Position numbers and translations under genes: made by a program. Below, piece by piece: positions 25,333 through 34,061 of a stretch of DNA of 64,000 nt (positions are counted from its first letter, which is position 1; each line of letters starts with the position of its first letter). The stretch spans positions 186,001 through 250,000 of the forward strand of contig NZ_VITR01000003.1 in assembly GCF_007827955.1 (NCBI RefSeq), given 5' to 3'. This DNA is from Nitrospirillum pindoramense (GTDB lineage Bacteria; Pseudomonadota; Alphaproteobacteria; Azospirillales; Azospirillaceae). The notes under the pieces were generated by a model. It was not told the origin of the DNA. It saw only the letters and a program-made list of their open reading frames with translations, and searched no databases.

Positions 25333-27063
25333 TCAGGCGGTCCTGGTCTGCCTCAGTTGATGAATGGTCATCGTCAGCACGCTGGCCAGCAGCATCAGGC
25401 CGCCGATCTGCAGCACATCGCGTGTGTCCACCGTCATGGTTCCGGTATGGGCGACGCGCAGTACCACGCCCAGCCCCCAGAGGACGTAATAGCGCATCTT
25501 GGCCAACTTTGCCGGTAGGGCGAGCGAGGGTACGCGTTCAAGGATCTGCACCAGGGTGACCGCCGCCACGGCCCAGGGCAGAAGCTCGGCCGCGCTGTCC
25601 GCGATGGACAAGAGGCCGAGGGCCGCGAACGCTGCCACCTGCAAGCCCCTCAGCGCCCGGCGGCGGTGCGCCGGGCCGATCTCGGCATACCACCAGCGGC
25701 TCAACAGGCCGCCACCGATGCTGGTGGCCAGCAGGGCCCCCGTCACGGCCACGGTAAAGGCCGGCATGGGGGCCGGTGGCAGCAGCGGGCCGATCCAGAA
25801 CAGCCAGAACACCAGCGGAATGCTGTTGGCCAGCAGGATGCGCACCGCCTGGCTGTTGGTGTCGTTGGCATAGGTCCTCTGGAACAGTCCCGCCCACCAT
25901 AGGGCCAGCGTGGCCGCCGCCGCCGTCGCCGGGATACCGATGGATGGCGGCAGCGCCAGTGACAGGGGGATCAGCGCCATACTGAACGGCGCCCATCCCA
26001 GCCGCGCGGCCAGCCCGGCATCGCGGGCCCAGCGCTGTCGCAGCCAGCGTGCCGGCATCTGCACGCCCAGCCGGTAGGCGAGGCCGGCGGCGGCCAGCAG
26101 AGGGCCGACCAGCAGGAAGCCCGTGGGCCACTCCGCCAAGGTCGCGGTTGGCAGGCCGACTTGCAGGCCGGCATAAACCAGCAGGAACAACGGCGCGGTC
26201 ACCAGCAGCCAAGCCAGGGGGGCGCCCACCGGCTCCTCCGCCAGGTACCGATCCCACGCCGTCAGCACGTCCGCGTCGAAGTTGGCTTGCAGGCTGGGAT
26301 AGTCATGGCGGATCAGGGTGATCAGGCCGCGCACGTCCTTCGTCAGGTCTGGCACCGTCAGGCGCAGCCGTGGGCTGAACCGCGCCGGGGGCGCCTGCAG
26401 CAGACGATAGGCTGTGGCGTAGGCGTGGGTCCGGTCTCGCAGCTTGTCCAGGAACGCCAGGTCGCGGCCGCGCTTCCGGACGGCGGCCATCAGGGGCGTC
26501 TGCAGCCCGGCCTTGGCCTCGTCCCAGCGGAAATGGGTGATGGCCGGGCTGACCAGCGCATCCGACCGGGGGGCGGTGGACAGCAGCAGGCGGGCCAGCC
26601 AATCCTCCGTCCGGTTCTGCACGTCGATATGGGCCAACGCGGGGGAGGCCAGCACCGCCGCCAGGGCGTCCTTCAGGGCGGCGGGGTCCGCCGGCGCCGG
26701 GGCGGACAGCAGGCCGCCGAGGTGATTGCACAGGGCGACATGGCGGGCGATGGCCGCGTCCAGGTCCGTTTGCGGGGGCGGTTCGGCCGGTGGTTCCGGC
26801 TCCGGCTCGGCGGCCTTTTCCGCCACCTCCGGCTCGGTGTTATTTCCCACCGCTTCCGGCTCGGCCGCCTTCTCCGCCGTCACCTCGCTGTCGGGCCCTT
26901 GCCGGCGGGCGTGCAGCAGGGCTTCCTCATAGGCTTGGCGTAAGGCCTGGAAGCCGTCCGGGTCGTCCTCCGGGTTGGTGACCTTCAGGCGTCGGGCATA
27001 GGCGCGGCGGATGGCCAGTTGGTCGCCGGTGGGCTCCAGCGCCAGGATGTCCCAGGGGCTCAC
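25333..27063 (-). CDS. Multi-pass membrane protein with a degenerate J domain
   Basis: The 576-residue protein starts with a J-like helical pair: PWDILALEPTGDQLAIRRAY, then DGFQALRQAYEEAL (residues 3-51). The loop that should carry His-Pro-Asp reads TNPEDDPDG, so the canonical HPD is absent. An acidic Glu/Pro linker (about 55-100) and a soluble helical part (about 105-285) follow, then about eight transmembrane segments in the C-terminal half (for example LAWLLVTAPLFLLVYAGLQV, and LPWAVAAVTLVQIL). The GTG start overlaps the stop of the upstream Hsp70 gene (GTGA), so the two are coupled. It is likely the membrane partner of that chaperone. Confidence 0.8.
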   Translation of the reverse strand: MSPWDILALEPTGDQLAIRRAYARRLKVTNPEDDPDGFQALRQAYEEALLHARRQGPDSEVTAEKAAEPEAVGNNTEPEVAEKAAEPEPEPPAEPPPQTDLDAAIARHVALCNHLGGLLSAPAPADPAALKDALAAVLASPALAHIDVQNRTEDWLARLLLSTAPRSDALVSPAITHFRWDEAKAGLQTPLMAAVRKRGRDLAFLDKLRDRTHAYATAYRLLQAPPARFSPRLRLTVPDLTKDVRGLITLIRHDYPSLQANFDADVLTAWDRYLAEEPVGAPLAWLLVTAPLFLLVYAGLQVGLPTATLAEWPTGFLLVGPLLAAAGLAYRLGVQMPARWLRQRWARDAGLAARLGWAPFSMALIPLSLALPPSIGIPATAAAATLALWWAGLFQRTYANDTNSQAVRILLANSIPLVFWLFWIGPLLPPAPMPAFTVAVTGALLATSIGGGLLSRWWYAEIGPAHRRRALRGLQVAAFAALGLLSIADSAAELLPWAVAAVTLVQILERVPSLALPAKLAKMRYYVLWGLGVVLRVAHTGTMTVDTRDVLQIGGLMLLASVLTMTIHQLRQTRTA

Positions 27064-28760
27064 AGGAACGTCTCGCCTTCCAACTGGTCCAGCGCCTCGC
27101 TCAGGGCCAGGCGGGCGGTGTCGATGGCGCGGGGCTCCTGCCGTTCCAGGATGCTTTCGAACTGCGCCATGAGGTGGGCGACATAGGCGCGCTTGTCGCC
27201 CAGGAAGTCTTCATAGCAGCGGGCGGCGCGGGCCAGCACGGCGCGGTTGGCCTCGGTGTCGCGCGGGTGGACCTTCAGCGCGGCCAGCGCCTCGCGCCGG
27301 GCGTCCAGGTCATCCGGCTCGGCCTCCCCGTCGGTGATGACCAGGGTGCGCTGCTCCCCGGTTTCCGGAACATGGACGTCCACTTCCAGCAGGCCGTTGA
27401 TGTCATAGGTGAAGCGGCAGTCGACGGTGACACCGCCGGCCGGCCGGGGCGGGACGGGGATGCTGACCTCGCCTAAGGCGACATTGTCCTGAACGTCGCG
27501 CGACTCCCCCTGGTAGATGGTGAAGGTCACCGCCTTCTGGTTGGCCTGCAGGGTATGGAAGCTGCTCACCCGGCTGGCGGGGATGACGGTGTTGCGCTCC
27601 AGGATAGGGGAGAAGATGCCGGTGCGCAGGCTGCCGTCGGGGTTGCGCTCCGCCACGTCCACGCCCAGGGAATAGGGGCAGACATCGGTGATGACCACCT
27701 CGTTCAGGGCGGCGTCACGGCTTTTCAGTCCTGCCTGGACGGCGGCACCCAGGGCCACGGCCTCATCCGGATGGACGGAATGGGCGGGAAAACGGCCGAA
27801 CATGCGGGTGACGGCGCGGCGCACCGCCGGCATGCGCGTGGCCCCGCCCACCAGCACGATCTCACGCAGCGACCGCGCCTCCAGCTGGCCGTCGCGCAGC
27901 GCGCGCAGCACTGGCTCGCGCAGGCGGTTCAGCAGGCCCTCGGCCCGGGCCTCGAACGCCTCCGCCGTCAGCTCGTACTCGTAGGTTTTGTCTTTCCAGA
28001 CGGCGCGCACCGGGGCGGCCGACTGCTCGCTCAAGGCGCGTCGGGCCCGCTCGGCGGCGGCGCGCAGGCGCTGGTACAGGGCGTCGCTCTCGCGCGCGTC
28101 GCGGCCCCAGTCGGCGGCGAAGCGCTGGCGCAGATCGTCCACGATCAACTCGTTGAAGTCCTCGCCGCCCAGCCGGTTGTCGCCGGCGGTGGCGCGCACC
28201 TCGATCACGCCCTCGAAGATTTCCAGGATGGAGACGTCGAAGGTGCCGCCGCCCAGGTCGAACACCAGGAAGCGCGTCTCCGCCTCCAGCTGGTGGATGC
28301 CGTAGGCCAGGGCCGCCGCCGTGGGTTCATTCAACAGCCGCTCCACCTTCAGGCCCGCCAGCTCGCCCGCACGGCGGGTGGCCTTGCGCTGCTTGTCGTT
28401 GAAATAGGCGGGCACGGTGATGACGGCCTCGGTCACCGGCTCGCCCAGATAGGCCTCCGCGTCGGCCTTCAGGGACTTCAGCACCAGGGCCGACAGCTCC
28501 TCCGGCAGGAAATCGCGTTTTCCTAAGCGGGTGACGCGCTGCGACCCCATCAGGCGCTTGAAGGCGGTGGCGGTCAGGGTGGGGTGGGTGGCCTGGCGTT
28601 CGCGCGCCGGCAGGCCCACCAGCACCGTGCCCTGCTCATCCAGGCTGACGGCGGATGGGGTCAGCCGGTGGCCCAGGCTGTTGGGGATCAGGTCCGCCTT
28701 GCCATCCCGAAAGACGGCCACCGCGGAATTGGTGGTGCCCAAATCGATACCGACGATCAA
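27060..28760 (-). CDS. hscC: Hsp70-family chaperone, HscC-like
   Basis: This is an ATP-dependent chaperone of about 566 residues, shorter than DnaK (about 640). It shows the phosphate 1 motif VGIDLGTTNSAVAV (3-16), AVITVPAYFNDKQRKATRRA, the phosphate 2 motif FDLGGGTFDVSI, and EIVLVGGATRMPAVRRAV, followed by the substrate-binding beta domain (NTVIPASRVSSFHTL, GEVSIPVPPRPAGG) and a short lid. This pattern matches HscC (Hsc62). The TTG at 28760 is the best start: GGGAGGAG lies upstream and it gives MIVGIDLG. The in-frame upstream extension looks non-coding. It forms an operon with the overlapping membrane J-like gene. Confidence 0.88.
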   Translation of the reverse strand: MIVGIDLGTTNSAVAVFRDGKADLIPNSLGHRLTPSAVSLDEQGTVLVGLPARERQATHPTLTATAFKRLMGSQRVTRLGKRDFLPEELSALVLKSLKADAEAYLGEPVTEAVITVPAYFNDKQRKATRRAGELAGLKVERLLNEPTAAALAYGIHQLEAETRFLVFDLGGGTFDVSILEIFEGVIEVRATAGDNRLGGEDFNELIVDDLRQRFAADWGRDARESDALYQRLRAAAERARRALSEQSAAPVRAVWKDKTYEYELTAEAFEARAEGLLNRLREPVLRALRDGQLEARSLREIVLVGGATRMPAVRRAVTRMFGRFPAHSVHPDEAVALGAAVQAGLKSRDAALNEVVITDVCPYSLGVDVAERNPDGSLRTGIFSPILERNTVIPASRVSSFHTLQANQKAVTFTIYQGESRDVQDNVALGEVSIPVPPRPAGGVTVDCRFTYDINGLLEVDVHVPETGEQRTLVITDGEAEPDDLDARREALAALKVHPRDTEANRAVLARAARCYEDFLGDKRAYVAHLMAQFESILERQEPRAIDTARLALSEALDQLEGETFL

Positions 28761-28980
28761 CCCAACACTCCTCCCGAAACACCAGGCGCCCGCAACATCG
28801 ACGTCAAGCCCGCATGATGCCATTCCCGTTCTATCTCCCGGCGCGGCGCGGGGAAAGGGGCGGATGGTCACTGCAGGCAAGAGATAGGGCGTATGACCGC
28901 GCCGCCCACGTCGCTACAGTGATGGTAAATGCTGGCGCCGAGATGCCGGCTGGTTTGAACGCAAGGGGGATCATACGTCG

Positions 28981-30051
28981 ATGACATCCGGTTTGACCCG
29001 GCGGGCGCGCGCCTGGGGTGCCGCCGCCATACTGTCGCTGGTCCTACAGGGGGCGGCCCTGATGGGGTCAGGGGCCGCCGCCGCGCGCGAGGTCTTGCCG
29101 CCCGACGCCGCCATCCAGCAGGCGGTGGACCAGGCCTATGCCAAGTTCAAGGGCGTCATGGATGGGGAGAACGCCAGCTACATCCCCTACCTCGCCAAGG
29201 CCGACCCCAAGCTCTACGGCATCGCCGTGGTGACGGCGGACGGCCGGGTGTTCAAGGCCGGCGACGCGGGACAGGAATTCCCGGTCGAGTCGATCGCCAA
29301 GGTCTTCACCCTGGCCTGCGTGCTGAAGGACCAGGGGCCGGAGGCGGTGATGGCCAAGATCGGCGTGAACGCCACGGGCCAGCCCTTCAACTCCGTCCTC
29401 GCCGTCGAACTGAACAACGACAAGCTGACGGGCAGCCCGCCGGCCGGCAACCCGCTGGTCAACGCCGGCGCCATCGCCGCCGCCAGCCTGGTGCCCGGTG
29501 CCGACCTGGCCGCGCGCTGGAAGACGGTGTTGGACACCGCCTCCAGCTTCGCCGGCCGGACGCTGGCCCTGAACCAGGACGTCTATCAGTCGGAAATGGC
29601 CAGCAACCAGCACAACCAGGCCATCGCCCTGCTGCTGCAAAGCTATGACCATCTCTACGCCGACCCGGCGATGACGGTGGACCTCTACACCCGCGAATGC
29701 TCCTACAACGTCAGCGCCGAGGACCTGGCCACCATGGGGGCGACGCTGGCCAACGGCGGCACCAACCCGGTGAGCCACAAGGCGGTGGTTGATCCCGCCA
29801 CCAGCGCCCGTGTGCTGGCCGTCATGGCCACCGCCGGCCTGTACAACACCACCGGCGAATGGCTGTTCAAGGTGGGCCTGCCGGGCAAGAGCGGCGTGGG
29901 GGGCGGCATCCTGGCGGTGGCGCCGGGCAAGTTGGCCATCGGCGTCTACTCCTCTCGCCTGGACGCCGCCGGCAACAGCGTGCGCGGCCAGTTGGCGGTG
30001 CAGTTTATCGCTGAGACGCTGGGCCTGAACCTGTTCGCGGCGGGGAAGTGA
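28981..30051 (+). CDS. glsA: Glutaminase (beta-lactamase-like serine type), exported
   Basis: It hydrolyses L-glutamine to glutamate and ammonia. After a signal peptide (AWGAAAILSLVLQGAALMG, cleavage near residue 35), the glutaminase domain carries the catalytic SIAK (Ser104-Lys107), GNPLVNAGAIAAASL, YQSEMASNQHNQAIA, and TRECSYNVSAEDLATMG. The C-terminal GKSGVGGGILAVAPGKLAI is highly conserved. Most bacterial GlsA proteins are cytosolic and about 310 residues; the N-terminal signal here suggests a periplasmic form. It has no operon partner. Confidence 0.93.
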   Translation: MTSGLTRRARAWGAAAILSLVLQGAALMGSGAAAAREVLPPDAAIQQAVDQAYAKFKGVMDGENASYIPYLAKADPKLYGIAVVTADGRVFKAGDAGQEFPVESIAKVFTLACVLKDQGPEAVMAKIGVNATGQPFNSVLAVELNNDKLTGSPPAGNPLVNAGAIAAASLVPGADLAARWKTVLDTASSFAGRTLALNQDVYQSEMASNQHNQAIALLLQSYDHLYADPAMTVDLYTRECSYNVSAEDLATMGATLANGGTNPVSHKAVVDPATSARVLAVMATAGLYNTTGEWLFKVGLPGKSGVGGGILAVAPGKLAIGVYSSRLDAAGNSVRGQLAVQFIAETLGLNLFAAGK

Positions 30052-30164
30052 TGGATACGGGAGGGGGCCGGCCAACCAATAGCGCGGCCGGTTCTTTCCC
30101 GTTATGGTTGACGGGAACGAAATAAGAACATACGATGCTCTTCCAGCAACAGGGAGCGTCGGAC

Positions 30165-31100
30165 ATGGATGGTTGGCAACGTCGATATCGTTTGAGCAAC
30201 GGGCCGGGTGGCCTGGGTGTAAGCTGTACGGGCGAGGGGCTGGCCCTGGCCGGCGTGCCCCTGCTGGCCAAGGGCGCCGGTGGTTTCCGCGCCCGGCCGG
30301 CGGCGGAGGTGGCGGTGCTGCTAGGGCGTGCCTATGCGGGGGCTGAACCGGGTGCCGCCGTGTTGCCCGGCCTCGCCAAGATCGCCGACGCCCTGAACCG
30401 GGGCGACCTGGCCCAGGCCATGATCCGCGCCGTCCACCTGCGTCTGCCGGAATTGGATTGGGACGCCGCCGTCCGCCTGACGCGGGCCAATGACAACCTT
30501 GCGAAATACAGCCCCGACCAGCTGCGCGATGATCATGGTCGGTGGACGACTGAGGGCGGCGGGGCTGAAGACGCAGCGAAACCTCAAGCAGGTTTGGCGT
30601 TGCGGACCAACGCCCAAGCACAAGGGGCGCCCCATGCCTGCGGTGTTTTGCGTGTTGAAGAGAAAGATATTCTCCCACCAGCTAAAGCGAAGGAACTGTT
30701 CAATAGTGAGTATAAGAAATTACAGGACGAAGGGCTTTTGTCGACGCAGGGATTCATAGAAGGCAAAATACTTCCCAATTTTGAATTCGTTCCACAATTT
30801 GGCTCTCTCCGGCCAGGGGATCGTGCCTTACCATTTTCCACCCTGAAGGCAGCGAAAAAAGACGCGGATAAATATAATGGAAAAATTGTCGGCGGATACA
30901 CGGAGGGAAACTACAGCCAAATTTTTCTAACGGCCGCCGCGCCCACTTACATCCCTGGACTTGGATACACCACGCCCCAACAGACGATGCGCTTCGCCAT
31001 CTTGCATGAATGGGGGCATCAGCAGCAGGGTGGGCAATGCAGGGATAGTGAGTGTTGTGCGGACAGCTACGCCCTCGAACATATGGGGGGTAAAAAATGA
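30165..31100 (+). CDS. Mosaic protein with a C-terminal zincin-like domain, putative polymorphic toxin
   Basis: Two parts are visible in this 311-residue protein. Residues 1-130 (GC-rich codons) end in NLAKYSPDQLRDDHGRWT, a linker type I recall just before variable C-terminal domains in alphaproteobacterial proteins. From about residue 158 the DNA becomes AT-rich and encodes a domain with the metalloprotease motif LHEWGHQQQGG (His281, Glu282, His285) followed by ECCADSYALEH, where Asp300 or Glu305 could be the third ligand. There is no signal peptide. GGGAGC lies 8 bases before ATG 30165; ATG 30135 is an alternative. It overlaps the next gene by ATGA. Toxin function is inferred from architecture only; the target is unknown. 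Confidence 0.6.
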   Translation: MDGWQRRYRLSNGPGGLGVSCTGEGLALAGVPLLAKGAGGFRARPAAEVAVLLGRAYAGAEPGAAVLPGLAKIADALNRGDLAQAMIRAVHLRLPELDWDAAVRLTRANDNLAKYSPDQLRDDHGRWTTEGGGAEDAAKPQAGLALRTNAQAQGAPHACGVLRVEEKDILPPAKAKELFNSEYKKLQDEGLLSTQGFIEGKILPNFEFVPQFGSLRPGDRALPFSTLKAAKKDADKYNGKIVGGYTEGNYSQIFLTAAAPTYIPGLGYTTPQQTMRFAILHEWGHQQQGGQCRDSECCADSYALEHMGGKK

Positions 31101-31594
31101 GAATAATAGAGATAATAAGATTCATACCATTTTGTAAGATTATATCATTCCTATCTTGCTCAGCACTTCTTTGTTTGTATCTGATGTGGAAATTTCCGCC
31201 GGTAACCGCTGAAATCGGTGATTGGGAGCAGATCACGCTTAATACATTCTATGACTACATGGATCATGGCCCTCCTAGTGGCAGTGAATTTTATCTTTCG
31301 TTCGATGGCAGAGATCCTGAAAATGATGTTCTTGACGAAATAAGGAAAAGATACCCAGATATTGTATTTCATCCAAATAGTGAAAATACGAAATATGGGG
31401 AATGTAGTACTGGAATTGTTGGTGATACATACAGGTGCAAATTGGGTGCGGTTGTTCATGCTGAGTCATTGAGTATATTGATGCGCTGGGTTGCCCTGGC
31501 TCACGCGGGCTCTTGGAATTGCGGTGGCGACCACTGGCTCTTTAAGGCTTTTGGTCGGTGGATTGTGTTTTCCAGGCGCGTTGGCTGCGCGTGA
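31097..31594 (+). CDS. AT-rich single-span membrane protein, putative partner (immunity) of the zincin-like protein
   Basis: The 165-residue protein has an N-terminal membrane segment (IPFCKIISFLSCSALLCLYL, about 10-30) and a soluble domain rich in aromatic and acidic residues. It contains DWEQITLNTFYDYMD, SEFYLSFDGRDPENDV, and a Cys-bearing part (GECSTGIVGDTYRCKLG). It ends AHAGSWNCGGDHWLFKAFG and FSRRVGC. No family is recognised. Start and stop overlap (ATGA) with the upstream gene, and both share AT-rich codon use foreign to the neighbourhood. This fits an effector-immunity pair, the membrane anchor placing it at the inner membrane facing the periplasm. It may instead be an accessory to the peptidase. 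Confidence 0.55.
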   Translation: MRIIEIIRFIPFCKIISFLSCSALLCLYLMWKFPPVTAEIGDWEQITLNTFYDYMDHGPPSGSEFYLSFDGRDPENDVLDEIRKRYPDIVFHPNSENTKYGECSTGIVGDTYRCKLGAVVHAESLSILMRWVALAHAGSWNCGGDHWLFKAFGRWIVFSRRVGCA

Positions 31595-31639
31595 CCACGG
31601 CGGTGGTGTGCAAAAAGGGGGCGTGACCTGGATTGATAC

Positions 31640-31665
31640 GGCGGCCGGAAAAGGTTCCGGCCGCC
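31640..31665 (-). terminator. Perfect 11-bp hairpin downstream of the DUF885 gene
   Basis: GGCGGCCGGAA / TTCCGGCCGCC with a 4-base loop lies between the convergent stops at 31594 and 31677. No strong T-run on either strand, so termination is plausible but not certain. Confidence 0.5.
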
Positions 31666-31676
31666 GCCCGTCAGCC

Positions 31677-33527
31677 TTACCCCTTCATCGCCGCGATGTG
31701 CTGGTCGATGATCCGTTCCAGCAGGGTCAGGGGCACGTTGCCCGACAGCACCAGGGCGTCGTCGAAACGTTTCAGGTCGAAGCGGGCGCCCAGGGCGGCC
31801 TCGGCCTTCCGGCGCAGCATGTTGATCTGGTTGTGTCCCATCTTGTAGCCGCAGGCCTGGGCCGGCATGGCGCAATAGCGGTTCAGCTCGCTACGCAACT
31901 GGGCCACCGGCATGCCGGTGTTGGCATGGAACCAGTCCAGCGCCTGTTGGAAGCTCCAGCGCTTGGCGTGGATGCCGGTGTCCACCACCAGGCGGCAGGC
32001 GCGGAAGCCGATGGATTGCAGGTATCCCAGCCTGCCCAGGGGGTCGTCGTCATAGGCGCCCAACTCGTTGCCCAGCTGCTCGGAATACAGCGCCCAGCCC
32101 TCGGAATAGGCGTTGAAGGCCAGGTGGGTGCGGATCAGCGGCAGCTTGTTGGCGTACTCGCCCTGCCAGATGTGGCCGGGGATGCCCTCATGATAGCACA
32201 GCGTGGGCAGCGAATAGCGCGGCCAGATGCTCGTGTCCTTAAGGTTGATGTAGTAATAGCCGGGCACGCTGCCGTCGATGCTGCCGGCCGAGGCATAGCC
32301 GTTGGGGGCGCCGTCCTGGATGGCCGGCGGCACGCGGCGGATGACGAGGTTGCCCTTCACCAGGGTGGCGAAGGCGCGGGGCAGGCGGGTGCGGATGTCG
32401 GCGATGCGGCCGTTCAGGTATTCCAGCAGCTTGGCGCGGCCGGCATCGTCGTTGGCGAACAGCAGGTCTGGCCGCTTGCTCAGCGCCGTCATGCGCTCGC
32501 CCACCGTGCCCTGGGTCAGGCCCTGGGCCTTCAGCAGGGTGTCCATCTCCGCCTGGATCTGGGCGATCTGCTCCCGCCCCTGGGCGTGCATCTCCTCCGC
32601 CGTGCGGGTGGTGGTGGTGCCGGCCTTCAGCGCCCAGGTGTAGAAGTCCTCGCCCTGCGGCCGTTTCCAGATGCCGGGCTCCGCCACCGCCACGGCGCGC
32701 TGGGCTTTCAGCGCCGCGATCTGCCGGTCCAGCGCCGGCGCCACCTTGGCGGTGCACAGCGCCTCCACCTCCTGGGCGTAGCGGGCCGGCAGCTTGGCCT
32801 TGGCGGCGCGCTGGCGCAGGGACTCGACCAGGCCCCATTGGGCGATGGGCTCGGCGCGGGCGGGCACCATCTGGCCCAGCATGATGTCCAGCACGAAGTC
32901 GGGCGCCACCATGCCCAGGCCGCGCTCGTGGTCCAGGCGCTCCGCCTCCGCCGTCAACTGGCCAGCGTAGGCCTCCACCCGCGCCAGATAGGCGTCGGCA
33001 TCGGCCGCGGTCTCCACCGTGTGCTGGGTGTCCAGGAAGGTGGGCTCGTCGACATAGGCGCCGCCCAGCTGCGTCACGGAATAGGGCATGTTGCGGAAGC
33101 TGTTTTGCCCGGACAGCGTGCCCACGTCGCCGAAGGGGAAGCGCCAGCCCTCCACCGCCGTGCGGAACGATTCTTCAGTCACGTCCACGTTCAGGGCCTG
33201 GGCGGGCGACAGCCGGGTGCGATCCACCGCCTGCAAGGTCTTCAACGTTTCCGCCGCCCAGGCGGCGCGCGCCCGGTCGGCGGCGGCGGAGCGGTCGGTG
33301 AGGCGGCCGTGCAGGGCGGCGCGGGCGTCCTTGTCGATGCCCAGGGCCGTGGCGTTTTCCGGATATTCCACCAACAGCCGCTCGGCGATACCGGCCAGCA
33401 GCGTTTCCGTGGCCGCGTCGCCCGGCGCGGCGGCGCTCTCGGCGGCCCGCACGGTCAAGGGCAGGGCCAGGCTGGTGGCCACGGCCGAGGCACCCGCCAA
33501 TAAGGCGCGGCGGCTGATATCCGACAT
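31677..33527 (-). CDS. DUF885-family protein with Tat-like signal
   Basis: This exported protein of 616 residues has a twin-arginine-like leader (SRRALLAGASAVATSLALPL, ending near VRAAES). The DUF885 body includes FPFGDVGTLSGQNSFRNMPY, the strand TWALKAGTTT, and the zinc-peptidase-like motifs LCYHEGIPGHIWQGEYA (HEGIPGH) and AYSEGWALYSEQLG. DUF885 proteins look like metallopeptidases, but activity is shown for few. I chose ATG 33527, with GGGAG about 6 bases upstream; the frame continues open to 33773 without support. Together with the M1 and M3 enzymes it suggests a strong periplasmic peptide-degrading capacity. The 298 bp from 33528 to the tRNA contain no supported gene. Confidence 0.88.
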   Translation of the reverse strand: MSDISRRALLAGASAVATSLALPLTVRAAESAAAPGDAATETLLAGIAERLLVEYPENATALGIDKDARAALHGRLTDRSAAADRARAAWAAETLKTLQAVDRTRLSPAQALNVDVTEESFRTAVEGWRFPFGDVGTLSGQNSFRNMPYSVTQLGGAYVDEPTFLDTQHTVETAADADAYLARVEAYAGQLTAEAERLDHERGLGMVAPDFVLDIMLGQMVPARAEPIAQWGLVESLRQRAAKAKLPARYAQEVEALCTAKVAPALDRQIAALKAQRAVAVAEPGIWKRPQGEDFYTWALKAGTTTTRTAEEMHAQGREQIAQIQAEMDTLLKAQGLTQGTVGERMTALSKRPDLLFANDDAGRAKLLEYLNGRIADIRTRLPRAFATLVKGNLVIRRVPPAIQDGAPNGYASAGSIDGSVPGYYYINLKDTSIWPRYSLPTLCYHEGIPGHIWQGEYANKLPLIRTHLAFNAYSEGWALYSEQLGNELGAYDDDPLGRLGYLQSIGFRACRLVVDTGIHAKRWSFQQALDWFHANTGMPVAQLRSELNRYCAMPAQACGYKMGHNQINMLRRKAEAALGARFDLKRFDDALVLSGNVPLTLLERIIDQHIAAMKG

Positions 33528-33825
33528 GTCTTGCTCCCTGTTGCACCACGAGGTCATGGCAACTGCCTGGCATCGCTTGTACCGGCCTTGGGCAAGGGGC
33601 GCGAGGGGGATTTGCCGGGATGAATACCCCCCGCTTCCATTCGTCCCGACCCTCGCGCCGGAATCGTGGCCGGCGTCCGCGCAACCGTATGGACGCGGGC
33701 GGGGCGGGAGTGCTAGACGATGGAACCGCCCGGCCCCGAAGTGCCGGGACGTCGGTGGAAATCGGGTGGCCAAGCCTCTTGCCTTGGTTGAGGGATATCC
33801 GGTAAACCCCTGACGTATAAGACGG

Positions 33826-33915
33826 ATGGGTGGCCGAGTGGTTTAAGGCTCTAGTCTTGAAAACTAGCGGACTCGCAAGGGTCCCGTGGGTTCGAATCCC
33901 ACCCCATCCGCCACC
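33826..33915 (+). tRNA. tRNA-Ser (anticodon TGA)
   Basis: The cloverleaf is readable: acceptor GGATGGG / CCCATCC with discriminator G and encoded CCA, D-arm GGCCGAGTGGTTTAAGGCT, anticodon arm CTAGT-CTTGAAA-ACTAG with TGA, a long variable arm (CGGACTCGCAAGGGTCCC) typical of class II serine tRNAs, and the T-arm GTGGG-TTCGAAT-CCCAC. It decodes UCN serine codons. No integrated element or 3' duplicate was seen. Confidence 0.97.
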
Positions 33916-34061
33916 GACCCTAATACGTATTGGAAATGGCGCGTCTTGAAATGGCGTGCCACCGCCCCTAGTTCCGGGGCGGCGTATGCCAACCAAAAGG
34001 TGCCCCATGGATTTCCCCCCGGACACGACGAGCCTTCGTTTCGTTTTCGGGGACATCCATC

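Noticed and set aside
28761-28880. 40-residue N-terminal extension of the Hsp70
   Set aside because: Hsp70 proteins start directly at the VGIDLGTTN strand, and a good ribosome-binding site serves the TTG at 28760.
30052-30134. Terminator or promoter between glutaminase and the mosaic gene
   Set aside because: The gap contains no clear hairpin with a T-run and no promoter pair that I could pick with confidence.
31599-31613. 15-base sequence GGCGGTGGTGTGCAA shared with 3614-3628, both near AT-rich islands
   Set aside because: A match of this length is expected once or more by chance in 64 kb of GC-rich DNA, and the flanks differ.
33826-33915. tRNA-Ser as the attachment site of an integrated element
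   Set aside because: No integrase follows and no duplicate of the tRNA 3' end was seen downstream; the neighbours are ordinary chromosomal genes.
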